A stretch of 64,000 bases of DNA from positions 335,575 through 399,574 of the forward strand of contig NZ_SLZL01000002.1 of assembly GCF_004342605.1 (NCBI RefSeq). The letters are read 5' to 3'. This DNA comes from Caulobacter sp. BK020. Its GTDB lineage: Bacteria; Pseudomonadota; Alphaproteobacteria; Caulobacterales; Caulobacteraceae. Under the pieces are notes generated by a model. That model saw nothing but the letters and a program-made list of their open reading frames with translations. It was not told the DNA's origin and ran no database searches. Shown piece after piece: positions 26,350-35,676 of this stretch (positions are counted from its first letter, which is position 1; each line of letters begins with the position of its first letter). Made by a program: the position numbers and the translations under genes.

Positions 26350-27453
26350 ATGCAACAACGACCAATGCGCATCACTCCCCACCCGAGCAAGCCTCTTATC
26401 TGGTGGTACAATCGGCGCGAAATGATCGACATGAGCCCGCCATACCAAAGGAAGGGGCGCCTTTGGTCTCAATCTGATAAAGGCTATTTGATTGATTCCA
26501 TAATCAATGGGTTTGACGTCCCCAAGCTATATATTGCGGACTTTCAGATGGGTGACAGTCCTTTAAATTCGAGCCGACTCCCATATGCCATTATTGATGG
26601 TAAGCAGCGCCTTGAAGCAATATTTGATTTCTTTGACGGAAGGTTAGTCTTAAATCACGATTTCATATGGAAGAGGGATCCAAGGCTTCAGCTTGGCGGC
26701 CTTGGTCTAAAGGATCTAAAAGGGTCTCATCAGGAAGTCGCGGAAATATTTGAAACCGAAACCGTCGATATTATGAGTGTGGTCACTTCGAACGAGGCTG
26801 ATATCAACGAGCTTTTCGTGCGCTTGAATCGCAGCAAACCCCTAACCGGTGCTGAGATCCGTAATGCCATGCTTGGCCCAGTGTCAGACATCATTAGAAC
26901 TGTGGCAAAGCACGAGTTTTTCAACGAGAATATCAAGTTTAGCGTTGAACGAGCGGGTGATTATAACGCTGCGGCTAAAATTGTGCTTTTTGAGTACGAG
27001 AAAAAGCCAACTAACACAAAGAAGAAAGACCTAGATGCCTTTGCTGGTTCGGCGACTATTGATGGCGCCACGCTGGAATTGGCGGGTAGAAGAGCGCTGG
27101 ATAATCTCGACGCCATGCAAGAAATTTTTCTCCCTCATGATGAACTTTTAAGTTCAGCCGGCGCGTTGCCTGTATATTACTGGTTGGTCAGGGAGCTGAG
27201 TGACGATCAGCGGCCGCTTGTGCGCGAGTTTCTGTATACCTTTGAGAAGCGCAGAAAGTTGCATCGCGACAAACATATTGCCGGACACACCACCACCGCC
27301 GATACTTCTTTATCACGCTACGATGCGCTTAATCGAAGCACCAACGACGTTGGCAGCCATGTCGGCCGGTTTGAGATATTGAAGGAGGAGTTCTCTCGGT
27401 GGCGTAATGAGAAGGCAGCTCAGTCGACATTGTTTCTCAACTTAGTGCTGTAG
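26350..27453 (+). CDS. DUF262 domain (GmrS/ParB-like) protein (island gene 2)
   Basis: About 367 residues starting MQQRPMRITPHPSK. DUF262 hallmarks are present: SPPYQRKGRLWSQSDKGYLI, a short spacer, IIDGKQRLEAIFDF (the conserved D-G-x-Q-R motif), and NELFVRLNRSKPLTGAEIRNA. In GmrSD-type restriction systems this domain is a nucleotide-dependent sensor or nuclease module linked to a DUF1524 HNH nuclease; no DUF1524 H-N-H motif is seen here, so the partner function may be supplied by the adjacent FRG protein. AT-rich like its neighbour. The stop is 8 bases before the EcsC-like gene. Defence role is inference from the family. Confidence 0.87.
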   Translation: MQQRPMRITPHPSKPLIWWYNRREMIDMSPPYQRKGRLWSQSDKGYLIDSIINGFDVPKLYIADFQMGDSPLNSSRLPYAIIDGKQRLEAIFDFFDGRLVLNHDFIWKRDPRLQLGGLGLKDLKGSHQEVAEIFETETVDIMSVVTSNEADINELFVRLNRSKPLTGAEIRNAMLGPVSDIIRTVAKHEFFNENIKFSVERAGDYNAAAKIVLFEYEKKPTNTKKKDLDAFAGSATIDGATLELAGRRALDNLDAMQEIFLPHDELLSSAGALPVYYWLVRELSDDQRPLVREFLYTFEKRRKLHRDKHIAGHTTTADTSLSRYDALNRSTNDVGSHVGRFEILKEEFSRWRNEKAAQSTLFLNLVL

Positions 27454-27461
27454 GCATCTCG

Positions 27462-28175
27462 ATGGTGGAGCGCAGCGCCTCCGACCTCGCCGCCTGGCGC
27501 GCCCGCATCACCAAGCCCGCCGGGCCGCTGGGCGCGGCCTCCCGCGCCGTCCAGCGGCGGATCAACCGGGTGATCCCCGAGAAGGTCCACGCCGCGATCA
27601 CCGCCGCCATGGAGGCGATGACCAAGGCGATCCTGACCGGGGCCGACTTCGCCACGGCCTCGCCGCTGCGCGACGCCACGCTGGAGGAACGGGAGGCCAA
27701 GGTCGCCGCCGCCATCCAGGGCTGGAAGGCCGCCGCCGGGGCCGAGGGCGGGGTCGCCGGGGCGGGCGGGTTCCTGCTGGCGGCGGCCGACTTCCCGCTG
27801 CTGATGAGCTTCAAGCTGAAGCTGCTGTTCGAGATCGCCGCCCTCTACGGCCACGATGGGAGCGTGCTGAGCGAGCGGCTCTATATCCTGCACATCTTCG
27901 AGCTGGCCTTCTCGGACGTCGAACACCGCGTCAAGGTGCTGGAGGCGATGGACGACTGGGACGCGCGCCCGCATCCCGCCGACCTGAAGGGCTTCGACTG
28001 GCGCTCGTTCCAGCAGCAGTACCGCGACCACATCGACCTGGCGAAGCTGGCCCAGCTGCTGCCCGTGGTCGGCGCCCCGGTCGGCGCCGTGGTCAACTGG
28101 CGCCTGACCGCCCACCTGGGGAAGACGGCGATGATGGCCTACCGGATGCGGTGGGCGGCGGGGGAGGGGCGCTAG
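27462..28175 (+). CDS. EcsC family protein
   Basis: A 237-residue protein resembling the EcsC family, of poorly known function and found in several bacterial phyla. Recognisable are GGVAGAGGFLLAAADFPLLMSFKLKLLFEIAALYG and the C-terminal LLPVVGAPVGAVVNWRLTAHLGKTAMMAYRMR. Hydrophobic stretches in these regions suggest membrane association. It returns abruptly to the high GC of the chromosome. Its ATG lies 8 bases after the AT-rich DUF262 gene, so its original promoter may have been displaced and it may now be read from the island. No Shine-Dalgarno sequence of note. Confidence 0.85.
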   Translation: MVERSASDLAAWRARITKPAGPLGAASRAVQRRINRVIPEKVHAAITAAMEAMTKAILTGADFATASPLRDATLEEREAKVAAAIQGWKAAAGAEGGVAGAGGFLLAAADFPLLMSFKLKLLFEIAALYGHDGSVLSERLYILHIFELAFSDVEHRVKVLEAMDDWDARPHPADLKGFDWRSFQQQYRDHIDLAKLAQLLPVVGAPVGAVVNWRLTAHLGKTAMMAYRMRWAAGEGR

Positions 28176-28187
28176 CAGGGTTCGCGC

Positions 28188-29042
28188 GGGGACGCGCACT
28201 CACGGCGGGGCGCCGGTCGGTTGGCAGGGCGTCTGGCGTGAGTGCGTGTCCCCAACTTGATCCGCTGAGTCCCGTCTTGGACCCACTATTCAGGACGAAC
28301 GATCTGGCGCCGTGGACGACGTGGGGGACACGCACTCACACCGATCGTCCGGGATCATCGGTCTCGGCCTTGCCGTGAGTGCGCGTCCCCGGCGCTTATC
28401 CTTGGGCTATCGGCAATGAACTCCAGCAAAATCAACGCCCTGAACTTTCTCGACCCCAATCGATCCTCACCCTCCCAGACCGCCTTTATCCTGATCCCAC
28501 CTCGTCGCGGGGAAAGGGCGCATGGCCAGCGACCGATGCGGCGGCGGGGGGCGATCGAGCGGGAAGCTCTGTCGGCGGTGCTGTCCGCGTGCGTAAGGAC
28601 GGGACCAAACCTTGCGTCTCTGGTGCCGGTCGGGCCTGTTATACAGATACGACGTGATGCAAGGGCTGACTTAGCAACAGGCGGGCGGTGACGCGCTCGC
28701 GGTCCGGGACCGGGTGTCGTTGACCCGGCCCGCCCGTCGGAGGCTTCAAGGCGGCGAGGCCCTAACAGGGCTCGGCGTCGCGCGCTTCCGGATAACGACC
28801 GCGCGGAGCGATCGGGCTTCGTCGAAACGGTATTCTTTTTCAAACTCCGGACGATGTCCGGCGCTCCGCGACCCTTTCCATACGCTCAGCGAGAGATCGC
28901 GTGAGGTCGCTAACACTTGCCCCCACCTGGCGGCTTCGCCGCCTGTCCGCCCCCATAGGGGGCGGAGCCTTCGCACGGCGCCTACGACAGCGCTCTTCCC
29001 CTCCGGGGGAAGACGACCGCGAAGCGGTCCGTAGGGGGCAAG
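28188..29042 (+). repeat. Composite ~855-bp non-coding element, copy A
   Basis: The element consists of two imperfect hairpins built from the 16-mer GGGGACACGCACTCAC and its inverse (arms 28188-28203/28238-28253 and 28324-28339/28375-28390), then about 520 bp of conserved sequence, then a 127-bp terminal-inverted-repeat block (28916-29042). The reverse complement of 56479-57347 aligns along the whole length, including hairpin loops. One-base indels between copies (for example around 28811) break any shared reading frame, so it is not protein coding. It fills the gap between the EcsC-like gene and aspS. Confidence 0.85.
28916..29042. mobile_element. MITE-like block with 9-bp terminal inverted repeats (copy in element A)
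   Basis: Begins CTTGCCCCC (28916-28924) and ends GGGGGCAAG (29034-29042). Internal palindromes include GGCGGCTTCGCCGCC-like and GACCGCGAAGCGGTC stretches. It is nearly identical to 56479-56603 in inverse orientation and related to 24550-24665. It has no open frame and could be moved only in trans. Mobility is inference from structure and copy number. Confidence 0.6.
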
Positions 29043-29060
29043 TGACTGGCCCCAGAATCC

Positions 29061-29089
29061 TTGACATCGCCGCCCCCCCATGCGCCTTT
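29061..29089 (+). promoter_or_regulatory. Candidate aspS promoter
   Basis: A perfect TTGACA at 29061-29066 is followed 17 bases on by a weak GCCTTT. It lies just past the repeat element and about 60 bases before the aspS ATG. The -10 part is poor. Confidence 0.35.
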
Positions 29090-29126
29090 CCGCCCCTCGA
29101 AAATCACGCGTTCCAAAGACTTTTCC

Positions 29127-30965
29127 ATGACCTCGACGCACGCCTATCGCACCCATACCTGCGGCGCCCTGCGCGCCTCCGACACCGGCGCGGCCGTGCG
29201 CCTGTCGGGCTGGATCCACCGCAAGCGCGACCACGGCGGCCTGGTTTTCATCGACCTGCGCGACCATTACGGCCTGACCCAGCTGGTGCTGCACCCCGAG
29301 ACCCCGGGCTTCGCCGTGGTCGAGCGCCTGCGGGCCGAGAGCGTGATCCGGGTCGACGGCGAGGTGATCGCCCGCGACGCCAGCGTGGTGAACCCCAACC
29401 TGCCGACCGGCGAGATCGAGATCCGCGTCTCGGCCGTGGAAGTGCTCAGCGAAGCCGCCGAGCTGCCGCTGCCGGTGTTCGGCGAGCCGGACTATCCCGA
29501 GGAAATCCGCCTCAAGCACCGCTATCTCGACCTGCGCCGCGAGACCCTGCACAGGAACATCGTGCTGCGCTCGCGGGTGATCCAGTCGATCCGTTCGAGG
29601 ATGTTCGCCCAGGGCTTCAACGAGTTTCAGACCCCGATCCTGACGGCGTCGTCGCCGGAGGGGGCGCGCGACTTCCTGGTGCCCTCGCGCCTGCATCCGG
29701 GCAAGTTCTACGCGCTGCCCCAGGCCCCCCAGCAGTTCAAGCAGCTGCTGATGGTCTCGGGCTTCGACCGCTACTTCCAGATCGCCCCGTGCTTCCGCGA
29801 CGAGGACCTGCGCGCCGACCGCTCGCTGGAGTTCTACCAGCTGGACGTCGAGATGAGCTTCGTCACCCAGGAAGACGTGTTCGCGGCCATCGAGCCGGTG
29901 ATGCACGGGGTGTTCGAGGAGTTCTCGGGCGGCAAGCCGGTGTCGCCCATTGATGAGACTCATAGTTTCATCAACGATTTCGGCCAGACCCTGGAGCACA
30001 AGGGCTTCGAGCGCCTGACCTACGCCCAGTCGATGGCCTGGTACGGCAGCGACAAGCCCGACCTGCGCAACCCGATCAAGATGGCCGACGTCTCGGCGCA
30101 CTTCCGCGACAGCGGTTTTGGCCTGTTCGCCAGGATCCTGGCCGCCGATCCCAAGAACCAGGTCTGGGCCATTCCGGCCCCGACCGGCGGCAGCCGCGCC
30201 TTCTGCGACCGCATGAACAGCTGGGCCCAGGGCGAGGGCCAGCCGGGCCTGGGCTACGTCTTCTGGTCCGAGGACCAGGGCGGCTGGGGCGGTCCGATCG
30301 CCAAGAACCTGGGCGAGCCGGTCCAGGCGCTGATGGAAAGCCTGGGCCTCAAGGCGGGCGACGCGGCCTTCTTCGTGGCCGGCGACCCGGCCGTGTTCGC
30401 CAAGTTCGCCGGCCTGGCCCGCACCCGGGTCGGGACCGAGCTGAAGCTGGTCGACGAGAACCAGTTCAAGTTCTGCTGGATCGTCGACTTCCCGATGTTC
30501 GAATGGAACGAGGACGAGAAGAAGGTCGACTTCTCGCACAACCCGTTCTCGATGCCGCAGGGCGGGCTGGAGGCCCTGGAGACCCAGGATCCGCTGACCA
30601 TCCGCGCCTACCAGTACGACATCGTCTGCAACGGCTACGAGTTGTGCTCGGGCGCGATCCGCAACCACAAGCCGGAGATCATGCTCAAGGCCTTCGAGAT
30701 CGCCGGCTACGGGCCGGAGGTGGTCGAGGCCCAGTTCGGCGGCATGCTCAACGCCTTCCGCTTCGGGGCCCCGCCGCACGGCGGCCTGGCGCCCGGCATC
30801 GACCGGATCGTCATGCTGCTGGCCGAGCAGCAAGCTATTCGAGAAGTGATCGCCTTCCCGCTGAATCAGCAGGGCCAGGACCTGCTGATGAACGCCCCGG
30901 CCGAGGCCCTGGACAAGCAGTACAAGGAACTGCACATCCGCGCGGCCCCGCCGATCAAGGTGTAG
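29127..30965 (+). CDS. aspS: Aspartyl-tRNA synthetase
   Basis: A class II synthetase charging tRNA-Asp; 612 residues, the bacterial length. It begins [15 protein letters not shown], with the OB-fold anticodon-binding domain ([20 protein letters not shown]), motif 2 ([24 protein letters not shown] region), the bacterial insertion domain in the middle, and motif 3 ([14 protein letters not shown]). An in-frame upstream codon at 29061 is rejected because the N-terminus matches the family only from 29127. No clear Shine-Dalgarno sequence precedes the ATG. Whether it also charges tRNA-Asn cannot be told from the sequence alone. Confidence 0.97.
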   Translation: MTSTHAYRTHTCGALRASDTGAAVRLSGWIHRKRDHGGLVFIDLRDHYGLTQLVLHPETPGFAVVERLRAESVIRVDGEVIARDASVVNPNLPTGEIEIRVSAVEVLSEAAELPLPVFGEPDYPEEIRLKHRYLDLRRETLHRNIVLRSRVIQSIRSRMFAQGFNEFQTPILTASSPEGARDFLVPSRLHPGKFYALPQAPQQFKQLLMVSGFDRYFQIAPCFRDEDLRADRSLEFYQLDVEMSFVTQEDVFAAIEPVMHGVFEEFSGGKPVSPIDETHSFINDFGQTLEHKGFERLTYAQSMAWYGSDKPDLRNPIKMADVSAHFRDSGFGLFARILAADPKNQVWAIPAPTGGSRAFCDRMNSWAQGEGQPGLGYVFWSEDQGGWGGPIAKNLGEPVQALMESLGLKAGDAAFFVAGDPAVFAKFAGLARTRVGTELKLVDENQFKFCWIVDFPMFEWNEDEKKVDFSHNPFSMPQGGLEALETQDPLTIRAYQYDIVCNGYELCSGAIRNHKPEIMLKAFEIAGYGPEVVEAQFGGMLNAFRFGAPPHGGLAPGIDRIVMLLAEQQAIREVIAFPLNQQGQDLLMNAPAEALDKQYKELHIRAAPPIKV

Positions 30966-30990
30966 GGCTGGCGAGCTCCGCCCCATACGA

Positions 30991-31026
30991 AAAAGCCCTC
31001 CGGTCCAGCGGGATCGGAGGGCTTTT
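30991..31026. terminator. Bidirectional terminator between aspS and pentapeptide gene
   Basis: A perfect 12-bp stem (30991-31002 with 31015-31026) bounded by A and T runs on opposite sides, so it can stop transcription from both converging genes. Confidence 0.88.
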
Positions 31027-31048
31027 CTGTCTGGCCAGGGCGGGCGGC

Positions 31049-32005
31049 CTAGTTGGCCGGCTTGGCCGGCTTGGCCGGCGCCGGGGGCCTGGGCGGCGCC
31101 GGGGGCCGGGGGACCGCGGCCAGGCGGGCCGCGGCCTCGATCTCGGCGCGATGGGCTTCGACCTGGGCCCGGGCGGCCTCGGCCTGGGCGCGCGCGAAGC
31201 TGGGGCTGAGGCGGATGCGGACATTGCCGCCCGAGCAGTTGCGGATGCTCAGCCCGCGCGGCAGCCGGGTGCCGCCGTCGCCGCAGGCCTCGTCCAGCTG
31301 GTCCTGGTCCAGGCCCCGGGCGTTCGACAGGTCGGCCCCGGCCAGATTGGCGCCCGACAGGTCGGCCCCGGCGAAATCGGCCCCGTTGAAGATCGCGCCG
31401 CGCAGCATAGAGCCGGTGAACTCGGCGTCGCGGAACGAGGCGCGCTCGTAATTGCCGCCGCTCAGGTTGCTGGCGTTCAGCTCCGCCGAGCTGAAATTGG
31501 CGCCCCGGGCGTTGACGCCCTGCAGGTTGGCGCCGATCAGCTCGCTGCTCGACAGGTTGGCCCGTTCCAGATTGGCGCCCTGGAAGCTGGCGCCGTGCAG
31601 TTCGCTGCTCGACAGGTCGACCCGGCCCAGGTCGGCGCCGATGAAGTTGGCGCCGCTGCTCTCGATGCCCGACAGCCGGGCGTCGGTGAAGATGGCGTGG
31701 GAAAAGCCCGCGCCGCGCATCTCGGCGCCACGCAGATCGGCCCGCGACAGGTCCGCGCCGGTGAAGTTGGAGCCGAAGAAGCTGGCGCCGCGCAGGTCGG
31801 CCCCGATCAGGTTGGCCTTGGCGTAGTTGGCGCCGGTGAAGCGCGCGCCGGTCAGCTTGCGGCCCGACAGCTCGCAGCTCACGCAGGCGCCGCCCAGCGA
31901 GATCATCCTGGCCACGTCCTTGTCCTCGACCCCGGCATAGGCCTGGTGAGCCATGGCTGACAGGGCGAGCGACAGAGCGGCGAGCGTGATCCGCAAGCGG
32001 GACAT
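31049..32005 (-). CDS. Exported pentapeptide-repeat protein
   Basis: A 318-residue protein with a signal peptide (MSRLRITLAALSLALSAMAHQAYAG) and GGAGG six bases before the ATG at 32005. The mature part opens with a CxxC-containing segment (GGACVSCELSG), then about 35 pentapeptide repeats of the A(D/N)LxG type forming a right-handed quadrilateral helix, then a conserved tail LDEACGDGGTRLPRGLSIRNC and an Ala/Pro-rich C-terminus (PRPPAPPRPPAPAKPAKPAN). A shorter paralog with the same N- and C-terminal Cys motifs follows upstream at 32103-32597. Function unknown; location is periplasmic or cell surface. Confidence 0.88.
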   Translation of the reverse strand: MSRLRITLAALSLALSAMAHQAYAGVEDKDVARMISLGGACVSCELSGRKLTGARFTGANYAKANLIGADLRGASFFGSNFTGADLSRADLRGAEMRGAGFSHAIFTDARLSGIESSGANFIGADLGRVDLSSSELHGASFQGANLERANLSSSELIGANLQGVNARGANFSSAELNASNLSGGNYERASFRDAEFTGSMLRGAIFNGADFAGADLSGANLAGADLSNARGLDQDQLDEACGDGGTRLPRGLSIRNCSGGNVRIRLSPSFARAQAEAARAQVEAHRAEIEAAARLAAVPRPPAPPRPPAPAKPAKPAN

Positions 32006-32102
32006 CGAAACCTCCAGACCGGTCAAGATAAGCGACCGAGTGAGTTACGATTTGGGACCGTCGAGCCCCAAGCGCCACTTAAATCGCGGTAATGACGGAA
32101 GT

Positions 32103-32597
32103 TTAACGGCAAGCGGGCACGGAAAGCCCGCGTGGCAAGCGGGTGGACATATCGCCGCAGGCCCGGTTCAGCTGGGCCTGGGTCAGGCCGATGGCGCGGT
32201 CCATCTCGGCGCCCGAGAGGTTGGCGCCGGCCAGGGTCGCGCCCCGGAAATTGGCCCCTTCCAGATAGGCGCCGACCAGGCTGGCGTTGGTCAGGTTGGC
32301 CCCGGCGAAGCTGGCGCCGCCGAACACCCCGCCATAGAAATTGACGTCGCGCAGGTCGCCGCCGGCGAAGCTGGTGCGGTTCATCTCGGCCAGGCTCAGG
32401 TCGGCCTGTCGCAGGCGGGCGCCGGCCAGGTTCCGACCCTTCAGCACCGCGCCGGAGAGATCGGCCTGGAACAGGTTGCAGCGCGGACAGTTGGCGCCGC
32501 CGCGGACCTGGGCGATCTGGCTGGCGTTCTGGGCCAGGGCGGGACCGGCCAGGGCCAGCAGGCCGGCGACGGCGAGGATCGGGAGCAGCGGTTTCAT
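32103..32597 (-). CDS. Short exported pentapeptide-repeat protein
   Basis: A 164-residue paralog of the next gene, starting MKPLLPILAVAGLLALAGPALAQ (signal peptide cleaved after ALAQ). A CxxC segment (GGANCPRCNLFQ) precedes about 15 pentapeptide repeats, and the tail LNRACGDMSTRLPRGLSVPAC matches the larger protein. The Shine-Dalgarno sequence is weak. Together the pair shows an unusual fixed layout: CxxC, pentapeptide helix, ACGD...RLPRGLS...C. The 97-bp gap to the next gene suggests possible co-transcription. Confidence 0.87.
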   Translation of the reverse strand: MKPLLPILAVAGLLALAGPALAQNASQIAQVRGGANCPRCNLFQADLSGAVLKGRNLAGARLRQADLSLAEMNRTSFAGGDLRDVNFYGGVFGGASFAGANLTNASLVGAYLEGANFRGATLAGANLSGAEMDRAIGLTQAQLNRACGDMSTRLPRGLSVPACR

Positions 32598-32666
32598 TCT
32601 GGCACGCGTCTTTCGGCGGGAACGGCGATCAAGCATGGCCACGCAAGCTTAAGGCCAGGCAAACGG

Positions 32667-35432
32667 CTAGCCGGCGTCGCTCTCGCCGGAAGGGGCGCTG
32701 GCCTGGGTTCCGCAGCTGTCGCAGACCACCAAGCCGCCCTTGCGGCTCAAGGCCAGGTCACCGCAGGCCGGACAGACGTCGCCGCTGGCGCCGACCGGTC
32801 GGGGTTCCTGGTCCCGACGGCCGCCGAACGGCAGGAACACCAGATTGTCCGGCGCGGCGCCGCGCGAAAAGCCCTTGGAGATGAACTTGCTGGCGGGCAG
32901 GGGCTCGGCCTCGACCTCGCCGTCGGGCGCGCCTTCGCCCCGGCCCAGGCCGTCGGCGTTGAACTCGCCCGGATCGGCGTTGGCCAGGTCGTCACGGCCC
33001 AGATACGACACGCCCAGCTCGCGGAAGATATAGTCCAGGATCGAAGTCGCCGAACGGATGGAGTCGTTGCCGGTCACCGGTCCGGCCGGCTCGAACTTGG
33101 TGAAGACATAGGCGTCGACGAACTCGTCCAGCGGCACGCCGTATTGCAGGCCGATCGAGATGGCGATGGCGAAATTGTTCATCAGGCTGCGGAAGGCGGC
33201 GCCCTCCTTGTGCATGTCGATGAAGATCTCGCCGACCTCGCCGTCCTCGTATTCGCCGGTGTGCAGATAGACCTTGTGGCCGCCGACCGCGGCTTTCTGG
33301 ATATAGCCCTTGCGGCGATCGGGCAGCTTGCGGCGCGCGCGGCCGCCGCGCTCGACAACCCGCTCGACCACGCGTTCGACGATCCGCTCCTTGACCGGCG
33401 CGGGCGGGGCGTCCGCCACGAGAGCCTCGGCGCGGGCCGGTTTGGGCGGTTCGGCCTCCTCGGGCAGGGGGAGGGCGAAACCCGCCGGCGGCGCGAGGCG
33501 GTTCAGCCGCAGGGCTCTGACGCCGGCTCGGGCGGCGGCGGCTTGCAGGCGGGCGGCGTCCGCTGGGCGAGCGTCGAAGGGCAGGTCCAGCACGGCCGGG
33601 CTGGCCAGGCAGGTGAAGGTTTCCACGGCGGCCTGCATCGCCAGCCGATCGGCCAGGACGGGGAGTTCGACTGCCGCGAACAGCGCCCGCAGTTCGCCTT
33701 CCAGCGCCTCGCAGTCGGACAGGCGGCGCGCGCCCAGAGCGTGGCGCTCGGCCGCCTCGATCTCGGTCTCGGAGAAGCCAGCGAACGCCAGGGTGTCGAA
33801 GTCGGGATCGGCCAGAAGGTCGGCGGGAACGCCCAGAACGTCGCTGAGGAAGCCCGCGCCGATCACCGCCGGGGCGAAGGCGGCGCGCAGGTTGTCGGCC
33901 AAGCGCAGGGCGTCCTCGGCCAGCTCGATCTCATGAGCGGTGAAGCCGCGGGCCTGCAGGACCATGTGGTCGATCCCTGGCGCCTCGGCCAGCGAACCGT
34001 GGCCGATGGCGTGCCGACGGGCGGCGTCGAAGTCGGCGCCCGCTTCGGTCAGGCAGAGGTGGGCGGCGGCGCTGAAGGTCGGAACCAGCAGGCCGTCGGC
34101 GGTCTGGGCGGCCGAGACCGGCGCGGCGGCGGCGGCGGGGCCCAGAGCCTTTCCGCCCAGGCGAAGGGCCGCCTCCGGATCGGCGAAGGCGGCGACTAGG
34201 CGCGACGAGCGCAAACCGTGCTTGCGGGCCAGGCCATGGGCGACAGCCAGGGCGGCGGCGGCCTCCGAGGCCAGGGGCGAGCGCAGGGCGGCGGCGCGCA
34301 CGCGGCGCTCGGCCAAGCCGCGCAACACCGACTGGCGTTCCTGAGCAAAGGCGGGATCGGAACCGAGCGCGGCGGCGGCCTCTGCGCTGGCGCTCAGCGC
34401 CGCGCCGACAGCCAGCGCCCAGAGCGCCGACGCCGCGTCTCGCCCAAGGTCGCTAGCAGGCGAAAGACCTTGGGTCAGCAGCCAGTCGCCGACCCCGGCC
34501 AGGCCGATCTCGGCTGGGCGGTCGCCGCGTTCGATCTCCAGGGCCGTGGCCCACAGGCCCACCACCTGATTGAAGCCCGCGGTGTCGAAGGTTTCGCCCT
34601 GCTGAAAGGCGGTGACGTCGATCGCGGCGCGAACCGGCGCGCCTCGGGCCAGGGCTTCGGCGTCCTCGGGCGAAAAGGCCAGCACCAGGCCGCTGGTCTC
34701 CCAGCCGATCCGTGCGGCGAAACTGCCGGCCTCGTCGACCGCCGCCACGCCTTGGCGGGAAGCCGAGGCGACCAACGGAGCTGGGGTCGTCGCCTCTGGT
34801 TCGATCAAGCTCGTGCCTGGCGCGCCGGCCAGGGCGATCGCGTCGAAGATCATCCGGTCGTCGGCGCCCAGGTCTCGAGCCCGGCGTGCAGCGCGGCCGA
34901 GCGCGCTGTTCTTGGATGGATCAGCGCAGGCCTTGGCGTCGCCATGGCAGCGCTGGACCGCGTCGCCGACCTGGGCCAGGGCGATGTCCAGCCGGGCGGC
35001 GGCTTTGGCGGCCAGACGCGCCGACCGCCAGTGCGCCAGATGGCCTTGGGCGGCCCGCTTGAATTCGATCTCGCCGATGTCGGGCAGCCGCTGCGGCGCG
35101 ATGGCGGCGCTGGCTGGCGAGGCCACGCCTGTCAGCATGGTGGCCAGCAAGGCGTCGCGGAAAGCGTCGGCGTCGGCGGCGTCGCCGAACAGGCCTTCGG
35201 ACAGGCCGGTCTTGGCCAGCTGATCCGCATAGCGGACGGGACCGCCGCCGAGCGGGGCCTCGGCGTCGATCACGCCGTCATTCCGGTCCCGGACGGCCCA
35301 ATCCAGCCACGCTTCGACCCGAGCGTCCGGCCAGTCTTCGGGCGCCAGCACCTCGATGACCGTGCTGGGACGCTCGATCTCGCGCAACGCAAGGCGCGGA
35401 GCGGAGGCGGGGTGACGAGACTGGATGCGCAT
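32667..35432 (-). CDS. Degenerate class II ribonucleotide reductase (NrdJ-like) with TSCPD domain
   Basis: About 921 residues from [14 protein letters not shown]. The C-terminal ~210 residues are a well-kept NrdJ tail: [60 protein letters not shown], ending in a CxxC...CxxC zinc-ribbon-like segment ([21 protein letters not shown]). Further upstream, landmarks of the alpha-proteobacterial B12-dependent reductase appear in order ([55 protein letters not shown]). The catalytic core is missing: no N-P-C-S-E motif, no active-site Cys pair and no PTGT loop. It is likely a pseudoenzyme, perhaps regulatory. An Arg-rich linker ([17 protein letters not shown]) joins the parts. Confidence 0.8.
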   Translation of the reverse strand: MRIQSRHPASAPRLALREIERPSTVIEVLAPEDWPDARVEAWLDWAVRDRNDGVIDAEAPLGGGPVRYADQLAKTGLSEGLFGDAADADAFRDALLATMLTGVASPASAAIAPQRLPDIGEIEFKRAAQGHLAHWRSARLAAKAAARLDIALAQVGDAVQRCHGDAKACADPSKNSALGRAARRARDLGADDRMIFDAIALAGAPGTSLIEPEATTPAPLVASASRQGVAAVDEAGSFAARIGWETSGLVLAFSPEDAEALARGAPVRAAIDVTAFQQGETFDTAGFNQVVGLWATALEIERGDRPAEIGLAGVGDWLLTQGLSPASDLGRDAASALWALAVGAALSASAEAAAALGSDPAFAQERQSVLRGLAERRVRAAALRSPLASEAAAALAVAHGLARKHGLRSSRLVAAFADPEAALRLGGKALGPAAAAAPVSAAQTADGLLVPTFSAAAHLCLTEAGADFDAARRHAIGHGSLAEAPGIDHMVLQARGFTAHEIELAEDALRLADNLRAAFAPAVIGAGFLSDVLGVPADLLADPDFDTLAFAGFSETEIEAAERHALGARRLSDCEALEGELRALFAAVELPVLADRLAMQAAVETFTCLASPAVLDLPFDARPADAARLQAAAARAGVRALRLNRLAPPAGFALPLPEEAEPPKPARAEALVADAPPAPVKERIVERVVERVVERGGRARRKLPDRRKGYIQKAAVGGHKVYLHTGEYEDGEVGEIFIDMHKEGAAFRSLMNNFAIAISIGLQYGVPLDEFVDAYVFTKFEPAGPVTGNDSIRSATSILDYIFRELGVSYLGRDDLANADPGEFNADGLGRGEGAPDGEVEAEPLPASKFISKGFSRGAAPDNLVFLPFGGRRDQEPRPVGASGDVCPACGDLALSRKGGLVVCDSCGTQASAPSGESDAG

Positions 35433-35676
35433 GGGCGATTCCGCGGTCTGGGCGCCAGGATGCGCCAAGAATTAGCCATCCTAGATCGTCGAACCACGGC
35501 CTTCAATAGATGTGGGGGTCTGTCGCCTTGCGATCCACAAGATGTTGACGTGGCATTGGCGCGTCGGATGCTGGACGCTGAGGAGCCGCCGACCTATAGT
35601 CCGGCCGCTTCGCAACGCCTTGGCGTTGCCCGAAATCCTCCCAGTTTGGGACCCTTGCGAGATTGGTGCTGACGCG
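35433..35676. other. Divergent promoter gap (NrdJ-like / NDUFA12-like genes)
   Basis: A 244-bp gap holding the promoters of two divergent genes. TTGACG at 35545 and a CCTATAGT block near 35593 are seen but poorly spaced. No gene found. Confidence 0.4.

Noticed and set aside
25400..27470. Flanking direct repeats or att sites around the FRG/DUF262 island
   Set aside because: Both edges were compared by eye and no shared repeat of useful length was found.
28379..29034. Open frames inside composite element A (28379-28657 and 28714-29034)
   Set aside because: Copy B carries one-base indels that shift the frame midway, so the protein sequence is not conserved while the DNA is.
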